From Salibacterium qingdaonense (GTDB taxonomy: Bacteria > Bacillota > Bacilli > Bacillales > Marinococcaceae), in assembly GCF_900114715.1 (NCBI RefSeq), contig NZ_FOTY01000001.1, positions 1-64,000 of the forward strand: 64,000 nucleotides of DNA. Reading direction: 5' to 3'. The notes below the pieces were generated by a model that saw only the letters and a program-made list of their open reading frames with translations, did no database searches and was not told the DNA's origin. The position numbers and the translations under genes were made by a program. This document shows, piece after piece, positions 7,997 through 15,817 of the stretch. Position 1 is the stretch's first letter. Each line of letters begins with the position of its first letter.

Positions 7997-8764
7997 ATGA
8001 ATGTGACTTCACCTGTTGTAGAAGTAAACAACGTAAATAAAGTATATGGAGGCCGTGCAGAAGCTTCCTACCAGGCACTCGACAATGTTTCATTTTCCAT
8101 ACAGGAAGGAGAGTTTGTCGGTGTGATGGGAGCTTCCGGATCTGGTAAAACAACCCTTCTTCAAGCTATTGCTGCACTGGACCGGGTATCGAGCGGGCAA
8201 ATTACGATTGCCGGGACCAATGTAACAGACATGAAAGAAAAAGAGCTCACCGATTTCCGGGCCCGCAGGCTTGGGTTTATTTTTCAGGATTTCAATCTGC
8301 TCGAAAATATGACAGTCTATGAAAATATTGCACTGCCGCTGTTTCTTCAGAATCAAAAAGGAAAAAGCGTACGGGAAAGTGTATACCGTGCCGCAGAGAT
8401 GCTTGGAATGGAAGACACCTTGTCGAAATACCCGGCGATGATTTCAGGAGGCCAGAAGCAGCGAGCCGCAGCAGCAAGAGCACTTGTTCATCATCCCAGT
8501 ATGATTCTTGCCGACGAGCCGACCGGTGCGCTTGATTCCGGAAATGCCAAGGGCCTTCTTGAAACATTGCAGCACTTAAACGAAACATACGATGTCACAA
8601 CGATGATGGTCACTCATGATGCGTTCAGTGCCAGCTATTGTGAACGGATTTTATTCCTTGAAGACGGACGTTTGTACAAAGAAATGCAGAGAACCGGGTC
8701 ACGGGAAGAATTTTTTAAACAAATACTCGATGAGCAGGCCGAAGCCGGAAAGAACAAACTGTAG
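7997..8764 (+). CDS. ABC transporter ATP-binding protein, BceA-like
   Basis: 255 residues with Walker A GASGSGKTT (45-53), the signature motif as ISGGQKQR and Walker B MILADEPTGALD. Best fits the BceA/YxdL/PsdA (MacB-like) ATPases that work with a 10-helix permease in resistance to cell-wall-active peptides. ATG 7997 lies only 2 nt after AAGGAG, so the GTG at 8003 may be the real start. The permease gene follows 18 nt after the stop. Unlike the usual Bacillus loci there is no two-component system next to it; the divergent neighbour is an RpiR regulator instead. Confidence 0.9.
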   Translation: MNVTSPVVEVNNVNKVYGGRAEASYQALDNVSFSIQEGEFVGVMGASGSGKTTLLQAIAALDRVSSGQITIAGTNVTDMKEKELTDFRARRLGFIFQDFNLLENMTVYENIALPLFLQNQKGKSVRESVYRAAEMLGMEDTLSKYPAMISGGQKQRAAAARALVHHPSMILADEPTGALDSGNAKGLLETLQHLNETYDVTTMMVTHDAFSASYCERILFLEDGRLYKEMQRTGSREEFFKQILDEQAEAGKNKL

Positions 8765-8782
8765 GAAAAGGAGGGAACCGAA

Positions 8783-10609
8783 TTGCTTGTCAAATTAGCC
8801 TGGAATGGCATGAAGTCAAAGCGGAAAGATTATATTATTCTTCTGACAGGGCTGGTCATGTCGATTGCCATCTTTTACATGTTTCAGACACTTGCGTTAA
8901 ATAAGGATTTCACCAGTGATAATGCCATGATTTCTTCCATGCAGCTTGTCTTTCACGTTGGTTCGTTTCTGCTTGCTGTCATCACCTTTTTCTACCTTTT
9001 ATATACGAACACCTTTTTGCTCTCCCTGCGGCAGCGGGAATACGGTATGTTTCTACTTCTCGGGGCAAAAAAATCCCATCTGAAGCGGCTGATGTTTCTG
9101 GAGAATCTATTGATTGGAACGGCGGCTCTTGTGGTAGGTATTGCCGCCGGGACGGTGCTCTCGGGAATCACAGCAGGAATGGTGATGGGGCAGCTGGGTG
9201 AGGATCTTGAAGGGTACCATTCGTTTTACCTTCCGTCTCTTGTTGTCACACTGTTGTTTTTCCTGCTGTTGTTTGTCGTGACGGCGGTGTGGAATCATAT
9301 CAAACTCTCAAAAGTGCAGGTACTGGAGCTTGTTCACGCTGACACAACCTCCGATCGCATGCCCTCGCGGCCGAAAGTGAATATCGTTATGATGGCTGCT
9401 GGTATTATCAGCCTGACGGGAGGATGGCTGTCGTTGATTTTTATGGAACAGCTGAGGGAGAAAGGTATACTTTCCGCTGCCATCCTGACGACACTCGGAA
9501 CCTATCTCCTGTTTTCATCGTTGCTGCCGGTGCTTTTGAAAGCTGTGAAAGAAAAAGGGGCGTGGAAGGAGAAGGGGATCCGCGCATTCACTCTCTCGCA
9601 GCTCACGTTCCGGGTGCAGAACCTGAAGAAATTCCTTGCAACGGCCGCGATGCTTATCGCCCTTGGTGCCGGAGCGATTTCCGGGGGAATGGCTTTTAAA
9701 AATAACGCCCCGGTGTTTGCAGAACAGGCCGGTTTCTATGATGCTGTTGTACACAACGCGGGACCGGAAGAAGAGGAGATTCTGGACGATATCACGTTTA
9801 CCGATGCCCAGCAGTACCGGTACAAGAAGGCCGGAGATTACACGTTTTATCTGAAAGAAGACCTTGAAAATCAGCCCCCTAAGATGCGGACATCGTCAGG
9901 CGGGGTAAAAATACTGGACAATGGACTTCCTGAAGACCGGGAGTCCCTGGCTGACGTGAAAGCAGCCAGAGACCCGGGATCGGAGTGGACGAGGTTTCTG
10001 CAGAGCAGCTTCGCACGTGATTACTCGAAAAAACCGCTTATTGTGAACCGTTCGCTGTATGAAAGTATCGACGCGGAAGAAGAGGTCGTTTTTGCCGGAA
10101 AATCAGATGACTTCATGGCTTACCACGATGAATTTGCAGCGCTTGACCAGATCAAAGAACAAAAAATGGAAGCAGCGGAGGGAGAGCACTACTACTCGCA
10201 AAGTAAATACGGGATGTATGAAAGTTATCAGACCCTTGCCACCGGCACAGTCTTTATGGGATTTTTCCTTGGCACGGCATTTCTTGCGATGATGGCAAGC
10301 TGCCTGATGTTCAAAGTACTCTCTGGTGCGGCTGGTGATGTACCGAGGTACCGGATGCTTCAGAATATCGGAGTTTCCCGTGATCTTCTAAAGCGCTCTG
10401 TGGCAGCAGAATTGTTTATCATCTTCTTGATCCCGGCTGTTCTCGGCCTGGCTCACGTCCTTATCGGCATGAACATGTTCTCGTTCATTCTGCTTGAGCC
10501 GTACTACCGGATCTGGGTGTCGCTGCTCGTGTTCATCGTGTTGTATTTCCTTTATTACGGGCTGACGGTCAAAATGTATCAGGGTATGGTGCTGCCGCAG
10601 CGAAAGTGA
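8783..10609 (+). CDS. ABC transporter permease, BceB-like (FtsX domain)
   Basis: 608 residues, somewhat shorter than typical BceB (about 640). The hydrophobic pattern matches the 10-helix arrangement: one helix, three helices in an FtsX-like block (about 50-180), two more near 200-255, one near 285-305, a large extracellular domain (about 305-495) and three final helices. The external domain is acidic. The start is TTG at 8783 with AGGAGGG 7 nt upstream; no ATG gives a better N-terminus. In the BceAB family the external domain contacts the peptide or lipid target and a sensor kinase. No kinase is encoded nearby, so its signalling partner, if any, is elsewhere. Confidence 0.88.
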   Translation: MLVKLAWNGMKSKRKDYIILLTGLVMSIAIFYMFQTLALNKDFTSDNAMISSMQLVFHVGSFLLAVITFFYLLYTNTFLLSLRQREYGMFLLLGAKKSHLKRLMFLENLLIGTAALVVGIAAGTVLSGITAGMVMGQLGEDLEGYHSFYLPSLVVTLLFFLLLFVVTAVWNHIKLSKVQVLELVHADTTSDRMPSRPKVNIVMMAAGIISLTGGWLSLIFMEQLREKGILSAAILTTLGTYLLFSSLLPVLLKAVKEKGAWKEKGIRAFTLSQLTFRVQNLKKFLATAAMLIALGAGAISGGMAFKNNAPVFAEQAGFYDAVVHNAGPEEEEILDDITFTDAQQYRYKKAGDYTFYLKEDLENQPPKMRTSSGGVKILDNGLPEDRESLADVKAARDPGSEWTRFLQSSFARDYSKKPLIVNRSLYESIDAEEEVVFAGKSDDFMAYHDEFAALDQIKEQKMEAAEGEHYYSQSKYGMYESYQTLATGTVFMGFFLGTAFLAMMASCLMFKVLSGAAGDVPRYRMLQNIGVSRDLLKRSVAAELFIIFLIPAVLGLAHVLIGMNMFSFILLEPYYRIWVSLLVFIVLYFLYYGLTVKMYQGMVLPQRK

Positions 10610-10773
10610 TGAGAAAACGTTCTGCTGCTGCGGATACCTGAGCAGGTTCACCTAAAAAACACATTGTTTTTTATAAGTAACTAATTACAACGCGTGTGAA
10701 ACAGCACAGAATCCCGAAACGGCCTATGACGTCTATCTCCTCCATGATTAAATAAGGGTGGAGGTGTTACACG

Positions 10774-12102
10774 ATGAGCAAAGGAATCAAAATTGCCACC
10801 ATCGGCGGAGGATCAAGCTATACGCCGGAGCTGGTGGAAGGATTTATCAGACATTACGATGAGCTTCCGGTACGGGAACTGTGGCTCGTTGACGTAGAAG
10901 TAGGACAGGAAAAACTCGAGATTGTCGGAAATCTTGCCAAACGCATGATAGAAAAAGCAGGACTGCCGATCGATGTCCATTTGACTCTTGACCGCACGGA
11001 GGCGCTTCGCGATGCGGACTTTGTAACCACGCAGCTGCGTGTCGGTATGCTGGATGCACGGGCCAAAGATGAACGAATTCCGATGAAGTACGGTGTGCTC
11101 GGCCAGGAAACAAACGGTGCCGGTGGTCTGTTCAAAGGGCTTCGTACGATTCCGGTTATCCTGGACATCTGCCGGGACATGGAAGAACTGTGCCCGGACG
11201 CCTGGCTGATCAACTTCACAAACCCGGCGGGAATGGTGACCGAGGCCGTGCTGCGGTATTCGTCCATCACCAAAGTCGTCGGCCTCTGTAACGTTCCGAT
11301 CGGAATGGAAATGGGAATCGCAGGGCTGCTTGATGTGGATCATTCCAGAGTACGGATCGACTTCGCCGGACTGAACCATATGGTATACGGGCTGAATGTC
11401 TTTCTGGACGGGGAAAGTGTGAAGGACCGCGTGATTGAGCTGTTGAGCCAGCCGGGGCAGAGCAGTTTCGTGAAAAATATCGACGGTATGAAATGGGAGC
11501 CTGAATTCCTGCGTGCGCTGAATGTTCTCACATGCCCGTATCACAACTACTATTACAAAACCGACGAAATGATTGCAAAAGACACCAAAAAAGCGGAAGA
11601 AGAAGGAACGCGGGCGGAAGTGGTACAGAAGCTGGAGTCCGAGCTGTTCGAACTTTACAAAGATCCGGATTTGTCGGTCAAACCGCCGCAGCTTGAAGAC
11701 CGCGGCGGAGCGTATTACTCCGACGCCGCCGTACGCCTGATTACGTCTATTCACACAGACCGCGGCGATATCCAGCCTGTCAACGTCGTAAATAACGGGG
11801 CGATTGCCGGTATTCCGGACGAATCCGCGGTGGAAGTGAGCTGCATGATCACAAAAGAAGGGCCGAAACCGCTGAACATCGGAGAACTGCCGGTGCAGGT
11901 ACAGGGTCTGGTACAGCAGATCAAATCGTTTGAACGGATCGCCGCCGAAGCCGCAGTGACAGGCGATTACGAAAAAGCTGTGCTGGCGCTTGCGATCAAT
12001 CCGCTGACACCGTCCGATACAATGGCTAAGCAGATCGTGGATGATATGATGGAAGCCCATAAACCATGGCTGCCACAGTTTTTCCAGAAAGCAGAAGTAT
12101 AA
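10774..12102 (+). CDS. licH: 6-phospho-beta-glucosidase, GH4 (LicH-like)
   Basis: 442 residues, the same length as Bacillus LicH. The NAD+-binding motif GGGSSYTPEL (11-20) and the metal ligands C172 (in LCNVP) and H202 (in GLNHM) are present, as is FTNPAGMVTEA. GH4 enzymes hydrolyse 6-phospho-beta-glucosides such as phosphocellobiose by an NAD+- and Mn2+-dependent redox mechanism in the cytoplasm. The substrate must be delivered by a PTS, but no lic/cel PTS genes are adjacent. ATG at 10774 follows GGTGGAGGTG. It is separated from the upstream permease by 164 nt, so it may have its own promoter; a short terminator follows. Confidence 0.92.
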   Translation: MSKGIKIATIGGGSSYTPELVEGFIRHYDELPVRELWLVDVEVGQEKLEIVGNLAKRMIEKAGLPIDVHLTLDRTEALRDADFVTTQLRVGMLDARAKDERIPMKYGVLGQETNGAGGLFKGLRTIPVILDICRDMEELCPDAWLINFTNPAGMVTEAVLRYSSITKVVGLCNVPIGMEMGIAGLLDVDHSRVRIDFAGLNHMVYGLNVFLDGESVKDRVIELLSQPGQSSFVKNIDGMKWEPEFLRALNVLTCPYHNYYYKTDEMIAKDTKKAEEEGTRAEVVQKLESELFELYKDPDLSVKPPQLEDRGGAYYSDAAVRLITSIHTDRGDIQPVNVVNNGAIAGIPDESAVEVSCMITKEGPKPLNIGELPVQVQGLVQQIKSFERIAAEAAVTGDYEKAVLALAINPLTPSDTMAKQIVDDMMEAHKPWLPQFFQKAEV

Positions 12103-12130
12103 TCCTACCGGTTGAGAGGGGGCTGTGTCC

Positions 12131-12151
12131 AAAGGGACAGTTCCCTTTTTT
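12131..12151 (+). terminator. Short terminator after licH
   Basis: AAAGGGA (12131-12137), loop CAGT, TCCCTTT, then further T residues. A small but typical intrinsic terminator 28 nt after the stop codon. Confidence 0.6.
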
Positions 12152-12195
12152 ATGAAAGAGAATGCAGCGGCAGGCAGCAGCGATTGACGGCACTC

Positions 12196-12388
12196 GTGGA
12201 CTCTACTGCTGAAAAGAGAAGAGCCAGTGTACACGGATTATGGTTTGATGGACACTACACAGTTCAAAACGAAAGATAGTGGACACGGTCGTAAATCAAT
12301 GGATACTATCTGTTGCTGCAGCAGGTCTTAGTGTCCACCGGTCCCATTTCCCTGGACACTAAATATGCTGCCCGTCTAGTGTCCACGG
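12196..12388. repeat. Intergenic array B: four GTGGACACTA/TAGTGTCCAC inverted pairs
   Basis: This fills most of the 414-nt gap between licH and the LOG gene. Left half-sites have their GGACA core at 12198 (GGACT), 12250, 12301 (GGATA) and 12354; right half-sites have TGTCC at 12228 (TGTAC), 12280 (TGGAC), 12332 and 12380. Left-to-left distances are 52, 51 and 53 bp. Gaps from a right site to the next left site are 16-17 bp. The right half-site consensus is TAGTGTCCACGG. The sequence between half-sites is not conserved. Confidence 0.75.
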
Positions 12389-12516
12389 AACTGCACCGGT
12401 CCGAAACAACCTCAGCCCGATTTTTTCATAAAGCGGGGAGTGGTGAAGGAACATATCTTTTGATAAAGTTAAATAGGATAAAATGATGGACAAGCAGAAA
12501 AAAGGAGTGTTCAGAT

Positions 12517-13098
12517 ATGGAACGGATTGTTGTATTCTGCGGCTCCAGAAAAGGGGCCTCTCCTGTGTATGAAGAAGGTGCCGCTGCTCTCGGACAGGAG
12601 CTTGCAAGGCGGGGGATTGAGCTCGTCTACGGCGGAGCATCCGTCGGCTTGATGGGAGTGACGGCTGATGCTGTGCTTGCCGGGGGCGGCCGGGTGACCG
12701 GTGTCATCCCAACCATGCTGGACGAGAGAGAAATCGCCCACCAAGGCTTGAACGACTTGATTGTTGTAGACTCGATGCATGAGCGAAAAGCCAAAATGGC
12801 GGAACTGGCGGACGGTTTCATCGCGCTGCCCGGCGGTCCCGGCACACTTGAAGAATTCGTAGAGATCTTCACATGGGGGCAGCTCGGACTGCATCAGAAG
12901 CCGCTCGGACTATTGAATATTGAACACTATTATGATCCGCTGGCCGCGTTTTTTAATCATATGACAAATCAGCAGTTTCTGGATGAAAAATACCGGTCGA
13001 TGGCTTTTGTGGAATCCGATGCTTCCCGTATGATAGACCATTTCAATACTTGGCAGGCACCTGTTGTGAAGCAGTATATCGAAGAGGGGGAAACATAG
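12517..13098 (+). CDS. LOG-family phosphoribohydrolase (YvdD-like)
   Basis: 193 residues of the LOG / lysine-decarboxylase-like family. The diagnostic motifs are HERK (88-91) and GGPGTLEE (106-113), and YGGASVGLMG (38-47) forms the nucleotide site. Members hydrolyse nucleoside 5'-monophosphates, releasing the base (cytokinin activation in plants; general purine nucleotide hydrolysis in bacteria). Bacillus subtilis YvdD is the closest known type. ATG at 12517 follows AAAAAAGGAG. The stop is 1 nt from the stop of the convergent pseudopilin gene, so no terminator separates them. Confidence 0.92.
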   Translation: MERIVVFCGSRKGASPVYEEGAAALGQELARRGIELVYGGASVGLMGVTADAVLAGGGRVTGVIPTMLDEREIAHQGLNDLIVVDSMHERKAKMAELADGFIALPGGPGTLEEFVEIFTWGQLGLHQKPLGLLNIEHYYDPLAAFFNHMTNQQFLDEKYRSMAFVESDASRMIDHFNTWQAPVVKQYIEEGET

Positions 13099-13099
13099 T

Positions 13100-13585
13100 T
13101 CACCCTCCTGCGAGTGACACATTCACCGTCACGGTGTCCTGCAGCTTTTCTGCTTCTTCCCCTCCTCCGTTCAGCGACGGAGTTACTTCATAAGACAGGG
13201 TAATCTCTCCGCCGCTTCGGGAAGGGTTTTCGTGTGATAGAATGAACTGCTCTGCTCCCTCCTGCATGACAATGGTCTCTTCTGATGAAGAAAGCCTGTT
13301 TTGAAGAAGGTTGAAAAACCGGTCTTCGGGGTTTTGTGTTTCCCCCTGCCTTGTTTCCTCTTCCACTACTGCTTCTGCTTCCTCCACGGCGAGTTCCACC
13401 TTTTTTTCGATACGGATGGTTCCCATATCCATTAACTTTTCCCGCTGTATATTTTCTTCACTTTCGTTGTACTGCGACGAACTGTTCATTATACTGGACA
13501 TGATAGGTGGAACCATTATACCAATGATTGTAATCGTAAGAAGAACGAAAATCATCGTGTAGCCGGATTCATTCAGCTTTGGCAT
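13100..13585 (-). CDS. Pseudopilin-like membrane protein
   Basis: 161 residues. The N-terminus KLNESGYTMIFVLLTITIIG is a single hydrophobic helix preceded by a short charged leader, with SGYTM in the place of a prepilin GFTL cleavage site. The rest is acidic, with a long alpha-helical Glu-rich stretch (VELAVEEAEAVVEEE) and a beta-rich end. It resembles PilX-type minor pilins in layout only. ATG at 13585 has GGAGGG upstream and overlaps the preceding gene by 13 nt, so the pair are cotranscribed. No pilus ATPase or prepilin peptidase gene is nearby. Confidence 0.7.
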   Translation of the reverse strand: MPKLNESGYTMIFVLLTITIIGIMVPPIMSSIMNSSSQYNESEENIQREKLMDMGTIRIEKKVELAVEEAEAVVEEETRQGETQNPEDRFFNLLQNRLSSSEETIVMQEGAEQFILSHENPSRSGGEITLSYEVTPSLNGGGEEAEKLQDTVTVNVSLAGG

Positions 13586-13986
13586 GACGGTATTCCCTCC
13601 AGACTTCCGTATTCATCCGCGTCCACGTAACCATACAGTGTTGAAAGTGGTTCAGCGGAGGAAGAGCGGTTTTGTTCACGGAAAATCTCGACATGCACGC
13701 GGCCGATCTCCTCCATGTCCGAATGGCAAAGGTGGACCTCCGGGTAGTACGTTTTGTTGTTCAATTGAATCTCTCCGGGCTGATTCTGCTCGTTCTTCAC
13801 TTCAAACATTACTTCTTCGGCCGCATTGACGGCTGTCAGCTCGTCTTCAGCGCGGACCGAAAACAATGTGTACTGCGAGAAAAAAGATAAAAAACTGATA
13901 AGCACTATACTTAATATGGTCAGTGAAGCAAGCAGTTCCACCAGGGTGAATCCCTGCTGACGGCAATGAGCAGCGGCTTTTTTCAT
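13573..13986 (-). CDS. Type II secretion / type IV pilin-like protein with prepilin signal
   Basis: 137 residues. It starts MKKAAAHCRQQ and continues GFTLVELLASLTILSIVLIS, a textbook prepilin peptidase site (G|F, Glu at +5) plus N-terminal pilin helix. The remaining 100 residues are a small soluble domain with two cysteines near the C-terminal half (HLCHSD and PSCQS) that could form a disulfide. ATG at 13986 with AAGGTG is preferred over the GTG-type start at 14007. It overlaps the downstream pseudopilin gene and is divergent from a larger prepilin-like gene only 46 nt away. Confidence 0.8.
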   Translation of the reverse strand: MKKAAAHCRQQGFTLVELLASLTILSIVLISFLSFFSQYTLFSVRAEDELTAVNAAEEVMFEVKNEQNQPGEIQLNNKTYYPEVHLCHSDMEEIGRVHVEIFREQNRSSSAEPLSTLYGYVDADEYGSLEGIPSCQS

Positions 13987-14032
13987 CGTGTCACCTTTTT
14001 CATACATAATTTCAAGGACGGCGGGGATATAT

Positions 14033-15385
14033 GTGATACACAGCTATTATCGGCAGACATCCGGGGTAACGTTAATTGAAGTACTGTTGACGCTTCTTTT
14101 GTCTTCGATCGTCATCGGCCTCGTCACAACGGTCCTGGTAAGCAGCGTATCATTCAATGAACGCACTCAGTCTCACGTGAACCTGCGGCAGGAAGCGAAC
14201 ATTATCGTAACGGAACTCCGTCAGAGACATCAAGGAGACACATACAATCTCTGCGGGCAGGACATGTTCTCAGACGGACGGTTTCATGCTGAAGACCTTT
14301 CTATTCATCATGATAACACGACCATAGCCGGTGTGTCGGACTGCGCCGGTATAAGTCCGGATGAACCGCTCGATGTGCAGTTTACGCTCGCCGATGATCA
14401 CAACCAGACTTTCACCGTTGATACAGTGATTGAAGCCCGGCAGGCTGACGGAGGATCCGTCGTCACCCTCGATCCCCCGGAGCCGGGAGGAGATTTTGAA
14501 GGCATGCTCAGTGAGTTGTTTATCTTCGGTTCTTCGTTCACTTTCCAAGGGAATAATGTGTACGGAGACGGCAGTTCTGTGTTTATCCGCGATCCACTTG
14601 AGACAAGCGACTTCAATGGAGGCGCCTTTACCGGCGTTACCAATATATATATCGATGATGCAGTCACCCTGGACGGTGGAAGCGCCGGTCTTGGCTCTGC
14701 AAGGGAGCCGGGTGAGATTCATGTTAATGGTGATCTCGAGTTGTGGGGCGGCACAAGACATATTTACGGGGATGTTTATGTAAACGGTGACTTCCGGCTG
14801 AAAGACGCCCATATTCATGGCAATGTGTATGTAGACGGGGATGTGGAACTCGGCTGGACTCCCTCTTTTGAGGAAGGAAGCAGTATCTACTATTCAGGAA
14901 CATTGAAAAAACCATCCAATTATCATTCTTATATTCTGGATCGAATGATAAAAGAAACATCGGTGCCGGCGGTGGATATACCGGATATGCCTTTTCCTGA
15001 ACCCAAAGCAGATGAATGGTACGCTGAACAAGGGTATAATCAGAGTATTCAGCCCGAGGACATGACACTGTACGGTAGTGATATCACAATAGAGAGCTAC
15101 AATGACAACGATCTTGGCCGATATGTTGATACGTTTACCAATGCCGTTGTTGTAAGCCGGGGAGATATCACGATAAGAAGCGGGGGGCTGTCTTTCAGCG
15201 GCTTTTTATACGCGCCGAATGGAGAAGTCACATTTAATGGAAGTTCATTTGAGGGAAGTGTTATCGCACGGGACGGTTTTCACGTGACAAGCGGCGGCAC
15301 CGATGTGACGTTCCGCTCCATCGAACATTATATCGATAACCCGGCAGACTATCCGTTTCAAAACGGGGGAGGGACAGTAGAATGA
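14033..15385 (+). CDS. Prepilin-like protein with a beta-solenoid/bactofilin-like passenger
   Basis: 450 residues from GTG 14033. The start MIHSYYRQTS is followed by GVTLIEVLLTLLLSSIVIGL, a prepilin-type signal and helix. After a short variable part, residues about 200-285 contain short repeated turns such as VNGDLELWGG, GDVYVNGDFRL and GNVYVDGDVEL, and later GDITIRSGGLSFSGFLYAPNG and GSVIARDGF near the C-terminus. This is the polymer-forming or right-handed beta-solenoid type of repeat. The protein is probably surface displayed through a pilin-like stalk. It leads an operon with two small membrane proteins and is divergent from two pseudopilins. Function is unknown. Confidence 0.75.
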   Translation: MIHSYYRQTSGVTLIEVLLTLLLSSIVIGLVTTVLVSSVSFNERTQSHVNLRQEANIIVTELRQRHQGDTYNLCGQDMFSDGRFHAEDLSIHHDNTTIAGVSDCAGISPDEPLDVQFTLADDHNQTFTVDTVIEARQADGGSVVTLDPPEPGGDFEGMLSELFIFGSSFTFQGNNVYGDGSSVFIRDPLETSDFNGGAFTGVTNIYIDDAVTLDGGSAGLGSAREPGEIHVNGDLELWGGTRHIYGDVYVNGDFRLKDAHIHGNVYVDGDVELGWTPSFEEGSSIYYSGTLKKPSNYHSYILDRMIKETSVPAVDIPDMPFPEPKADEWYAEQGYNQSIQPEDMTLYGSDITIESYNDNDLGRYVDTFTNAVVVSRGDITIRSGGLSFSGFLYAPNGEVTFNGSSFEGSVIARDGFHVTSGGTDVTFRSIEHYIDNPADYPFQNGGGTVE

Positions 15386-15582
15386 AGAAACTTCTTTTCC
15401 TTCTGCCTGCTGTCTATGCCTTAATTTTCTGGATTATCATGCCGCTTCTGAACTTGTTTACGCCGGAAGACCCCGCCTCTCTGTCGCAGCCGGGTTCTGA
15501 CTATATGCTTTTTGTCGTATTCACCGGAATCGCTCTGGGGGTTTTCGTTTATATCCTAAAGATGGTAAAAAGAAGAAAATAG
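15382..15582 (+). CDS. Small two-helix membrane protein
   Basis: 66 residues with two hydrophobic segments (LLFLLPAVYALIFWIIMPLL and YMLFVVFTGIALGVFVYIL) and a Lys/Arg-rich C-terminal tail VKRRK. The start overlaps the stop of the beta-solenoid prepilin gene (ATGA), so they are translationally coupled. The family is not recognised; it may help insert or anchor the prepilin-like protein. Confidence 0.65.
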   Translation: MKKLLFLLPAVYALIFWIIMPLLNLFTPEDPASLSQPGSDYMLFVVFTGIALGVFVYILKMVKRRK

Positions 15583-15601
15583 CGTGTTGGAGGGTTCCAT
15601 C

Positions 15602-15793
15602 ATGAAATACGTGCTCTATGGCACCGTCACTGCCGTTGTTCTTTTTGTTATTATTATGTCGTTCCGGATGGAAACGGTTGGTCCTGCTTTTCCAGCGGTA
15701 TTGCTCTGGGTTACCGTAATCATTGCCCCGTGGGTGTTCCTGTATTGGTTTATCCGTTTCGTCAAACAGTATATCAAGAATTCCGAGCAGTAA
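15602..15793 (+). CDS. Small two-helix membrane protein
   Basis: 63 residues from ATG 15602, preceded by GGAGGG at 15588-15593. Two hydrophobic segments (YVLYGTVTAVVLFVIIMSF and FPAVLLWVTVIIAPWVFLYW) and a basic C-terminus. It lies 19 nt downstream of a similar-sized membrane protein and 24 nt upstream of the SDR gene, so all may be in one transcript. No family recognised. Confidence 0.6.
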   Translation: MKYVLYGTVTAVVLFVIIMSFRMETVGPAFPAVLLWVTVIIAPWVFLYWFIRFVKQYIKNSEQ

Positions 15794-15817
15794 AACAAAC
15801 ACAGAAAGGAGACGAGT

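Noticed and set aside
10813-12234. 473-codon open frame on the minus strand
   Set aside because: It is antisense to the clearly recognised GH4 gene; the product is rich in His, Phe and Arg and matches no family. A shadow frame.
12196-12388. CRISPR-like repeat array (also considered for the similar regions at 5508, 34185 and 48171)
   Set aside because: The repeated units are short inverted half-sites in alternating orientation, not identical direct repeats with unique spacers, and no cas genes are present.
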